The notes beneath the pieces are model-generated. The model was given only the letters and a program-made list of their open reading frames with translations, did not search any database and had not been told where the DNA came from. From Syntrophus sp. (in: bacteria) (GTDB taxonomy: Bacteria; Desulfobacterota; Syntrophia; Syntrophales; UBA8958), in assembly GCA_003451635.1 (NCBI GenBank), contig DMAT01000177.1:4447-10649 (forward strand): a stretch of DNA of 6,203 bases, written 5' to 3'. Positions 4,488 through 6,203 of this stretch are shown here, one piece after another. Numbering within the stretch: the stretch's first letter is position 1; the number at the start of each line of letters is the position of its first letter. A program made the translations under genes and the position numbers.

Positions 4488-6203
4488 TTACCCTTTGCCG
4501 GAAGGTGAATTCGACATTTTTAAAACCTTTTCGAGACTCTTGTCATAATCGTATATATCATCCCGGAAATGGATATGACCGCGGGTGTCAAACCATGCAG
4601 TCATATAGATTACATAGACAGGGATGGGCTTAGGAAGGTTGACCACCTGTCTTTTTCCTTTTTTTATTTCCGTAAGAAGTCTCGTTTTCGACCACGCAGT
4701 GTCGTCTCTCAAAACCCATTCCCCCAAATCATAGGGCCTTTCCACCCTGATGCACCCGTGGCTGTACATGCGCTTTGACCGTTGGAAAAGTCCTTTTTGT
4801 GTCGTATCGTGAAGATAGACGTCAAACTGGTTGGGAAACATGAATTTGATCCGGCCCAGGGGATTGACGCCCGTATCCTGGATCATCCGGTAGGGGAACT
4901 TCTTGGCATTGACTGCGGCCCAATCGATGGTCTTGGGATCGATTTCCTTGGCCTTTGTAGTCCAGTTGCTATAAATGCGAATGCGCTTTTTCGTCAAGTA
5001 ATCGTGGTCTTTCTTGACCTTGGGAATCATTTCTTCCGCGACGATGGAATTGGGGAGATTCCACGTCGGGTTGAGTTCCAGGTAGCTCATATTGTCCATA
5101 AAGACGGGCGTTGGCTGGGCCGATTTTCCGACCACGGTTTTCATGGACATTACGGTAATCTGGTTTTCCACGACAAACAGACGGTAATCGGGAATGTTCA
5201 CCATGACGTAACGGGGGCCGAGTTCGTCGGGAAGCCAACGCCATCTTTCCATGTTCCATTCGATCTGACGGATCCGTTTCTCAACGGAGAAGTTCAATGC
5301 CTTTCTGGTTTCTTCAGCCATGACGCCGTCGGCATTAAGACCATGTCGTTCCTGAAATCTTTGCAGCGCTCCCTGCAGACGACCGTCGAAATGATCGTTT
5401 ATTCCCAGCGCCGCCGCATCAAGATCGCCGGAGATGGCCAAACGGTGCTTGAGGAGGGTAACTGCATGGCCCGTGCTTCCCTTTTTGATTTTTGTTTTTT
5501 CCGGGATGGTAGCCCAGCCGCCGGCGGCGGCAAGCTGGCGGTAATTAGCCAGTTCCGTCCGTAATTGTGCATAAGCCGGATACCGGGGGGGGAGGTTTTT
5601 CAAGGCACCTTCCACGTTTTTCTTGTCCAATGCCTCGGTGAGAACCTGGACAAGGTCCACGGAGCGGCGATAGGGAATCCATTGATAAAACCATTTCCCC
5701 GGATCGAGGCGACCCTTGGATACATGGGTGCCGTAAGCGAAAAAGGCATCCGTCAGCATCATGTCCAGATCGGCCCATGTTTCCACGGCGCTGGAATTGC
5801 CACCGTTTTGACGCTGCTTGACCTGGACGAGCAGTGATTCTATCTGATCGATTCGGTAGTCGGCGGGATTAAGTCCTTCCCGGTCTGCCTCCTTGAGGAC
5901 CTGAATGAGTTTCTGGGACTGGTCGGAGACCATTTTGTCGCGAATCCAGGCGGGCTGAAACTGGCGCTCGGTGTAAAACCGCTCCCGCAGCGGGACGGCG
6001 CCTTTTGCAGATTTAATGAATCCATTCCCGACTTTCAGGCGGTTCAGGATGGCCTTTTGGACGTCCGTGTATGTCAGCATTTCCAGGGGGGAAGGACCGT
6101 TTACGGGTTTCAGGGAAGTACCGACCGGCGGCACCTGGTTCTGAATCGTTTTTTGACTATTTTGGGAGGGCGTGTCGGCAGCCCGAGCAGCTATGGGTAT
6201 CCA
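4488..6203 (-). CDS. LdtD/YcbB-type L,D-transpeptidase (5' end beyond window)
   Basis: A periplasmic enzyme that forms 3-3 (mDAP-mDAP) peptidoglycan crosslinks through a catalytic cysteine. Numbering here starts at the GTG at 6134. An N-terminal scaffold domain covers about 45-205 (EGLNPADYRIDQIESLL; later LLTDAFFAYGTHVSKGRLDP). A peptidoglycan-binding repeat is at 216-281 (KKGSTGHAVTLLKHRL through NADGVMAEETRKALN). The YkuD catalytic domain is at 308-476, with NPTWNLPNSIVAEEMIPK (355-372), His442 in YLHDT and SHGCIRV (458-464) with nucleophile Cys461. The tail, with TAWFDTRGHIHFRDDIYDYD, is also typical of the YcbB branch. The frame stays open for 23 codons upstream of the GTG to the window edge and includes IPIAARAADTPSQ, which looks like the end of a signal peptide with cleavage near ARA-AD. 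The GTG is therefore probably internal and the gene is incomplete here. Confidence 0.95.
   Translation of the reverse strand, partial: WIPIAARAADTPSQNSQKTIQNQVPPVGTSLKPVNGPSPLEMLTYTDVQKAILNRLKVGNGFIKSAKGAVPLRERFYTERQFQPAWIRDKMVSDQSQKLIQVLKEADREGLNPADYRIDQIESLLVQVKQRQNGGNSSAVETWADLDMMLTDAFFAYGTHVSKGRLDPGKWFYQWIPYRRSVDLVQVLTEALDKKNVEGALKNLPPRYPAYAQLRTELANYRQLAAAGGWATIPEKTKIKKGSTGHAVTLLKHRLAISGDLDAAALGINDHFDGRLQGALQRFQERHGLNADGVMAEETRKALNFSVEKRIRQIEWNMERWRWLPDELGPRYVMVNIPDYRLFVVENQITVMSMKTVVGKSAQPTPVFMDNMSYLELNPTWNLPNSIVAEEMIPKVKKDHDYLTKKRIRIYSNWTTKAKEIDPKTIDWAAVNAKKFPYRMIQDTGVNPLGRIKFMFPNQFDVYLHDTTQKGLFQRSKRMYSHGCIRVERPYDLGEWVLRDDTAWSKTRLLTEIKKGKRQVVNLPKPIPVYVIYMTAWFDTRGHIHFRDDIYDYDKSLEKVLKMSNSPSGKG

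Noticed and set aside
4782..5564. 260-codon open frame on the + strand
   Set aside because: It lies entirely antisense to the L,D-transpeptidase, whose catalytic and peptidoglycan-binding motifs are clear. Its translation shows no recognisable domain and it has no ribosome site of note.
1..6203. CRISPR array, insertion sequence or toxin-antitoxin pair
   Set aside because: No regularly spaced repeats, transposase or integrase motifs, or paired small genes were seen on either strand. Apart from the junction behind rfbA, the window is ordinary housekeeping and transport genes.

Overview
The window looks like the chromosome of a Gram-negative bacterium of moderate GC content. The evidence is a YcbB/LdtD-type L,D-transpeptidase with the remains of an export signal, and a RmlA nucleotidyltransferase of the O-antigen/rhamnose type. 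A tandem-fused ECF ATPase next to these genes would fit an anaerobic deltaproteobacterial (Desulfobacterota-like) lineage, but that placement is inference from gene content only.

Layout. Bases 1-66 are the 3' part of a class II tRNA-Leu(CAA), followed by an intrinsic terminator (75-114). An AT-rich leader with a plausible sigma70-type promoter precedes rfbA/rmlA (205-1077, + strand). Just after and slightly overlapping rfbA is a short + strand stretch (about 1070-1148). One of its frames reads like the first 20 or so residues of an ABC ATPase and then stops. I read it as a probable gene remnant at a rearrangement junction.

The rest of the window is on the minus strand. A compact three-gene operon (4385 down to 1115) encodes a complete energy-coupling factor (ECF) transporter: an S component (substrate-binding membrane protein, substrate unknown), a single polypeptide with two ABC ATPase domains (fused EcfA-EcfA'), and the transmembrane coupling protein EcfT. 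It has its own promoter (4424-4450) and a strong ribosome binding site. Its predicted leader is only about 30 nt, which is too short for a riboswitch. Upstream lies a separate minus-strand gene for a large L,D-transpeptidase (4488 to beyond 6203), which enters the window without its start.

Working together: the S component would capture a micronutrient, the double ATPase would power the cycle, and EcfT would couple the two in the inner membrane. RmlA supplies dTDP-glucose for rhamnose-type surface sugars. The L,D-transpeptidase makes 3-3 crosslinks in periplasmic peptidoglycan. The most interesting points are the asymmetric ATPase, in which both departures from consensus fall in the same composite ATP site; the in-frame amber codon separating the ATPase from EcfT; and the ABC-like remnant behind rfbA.
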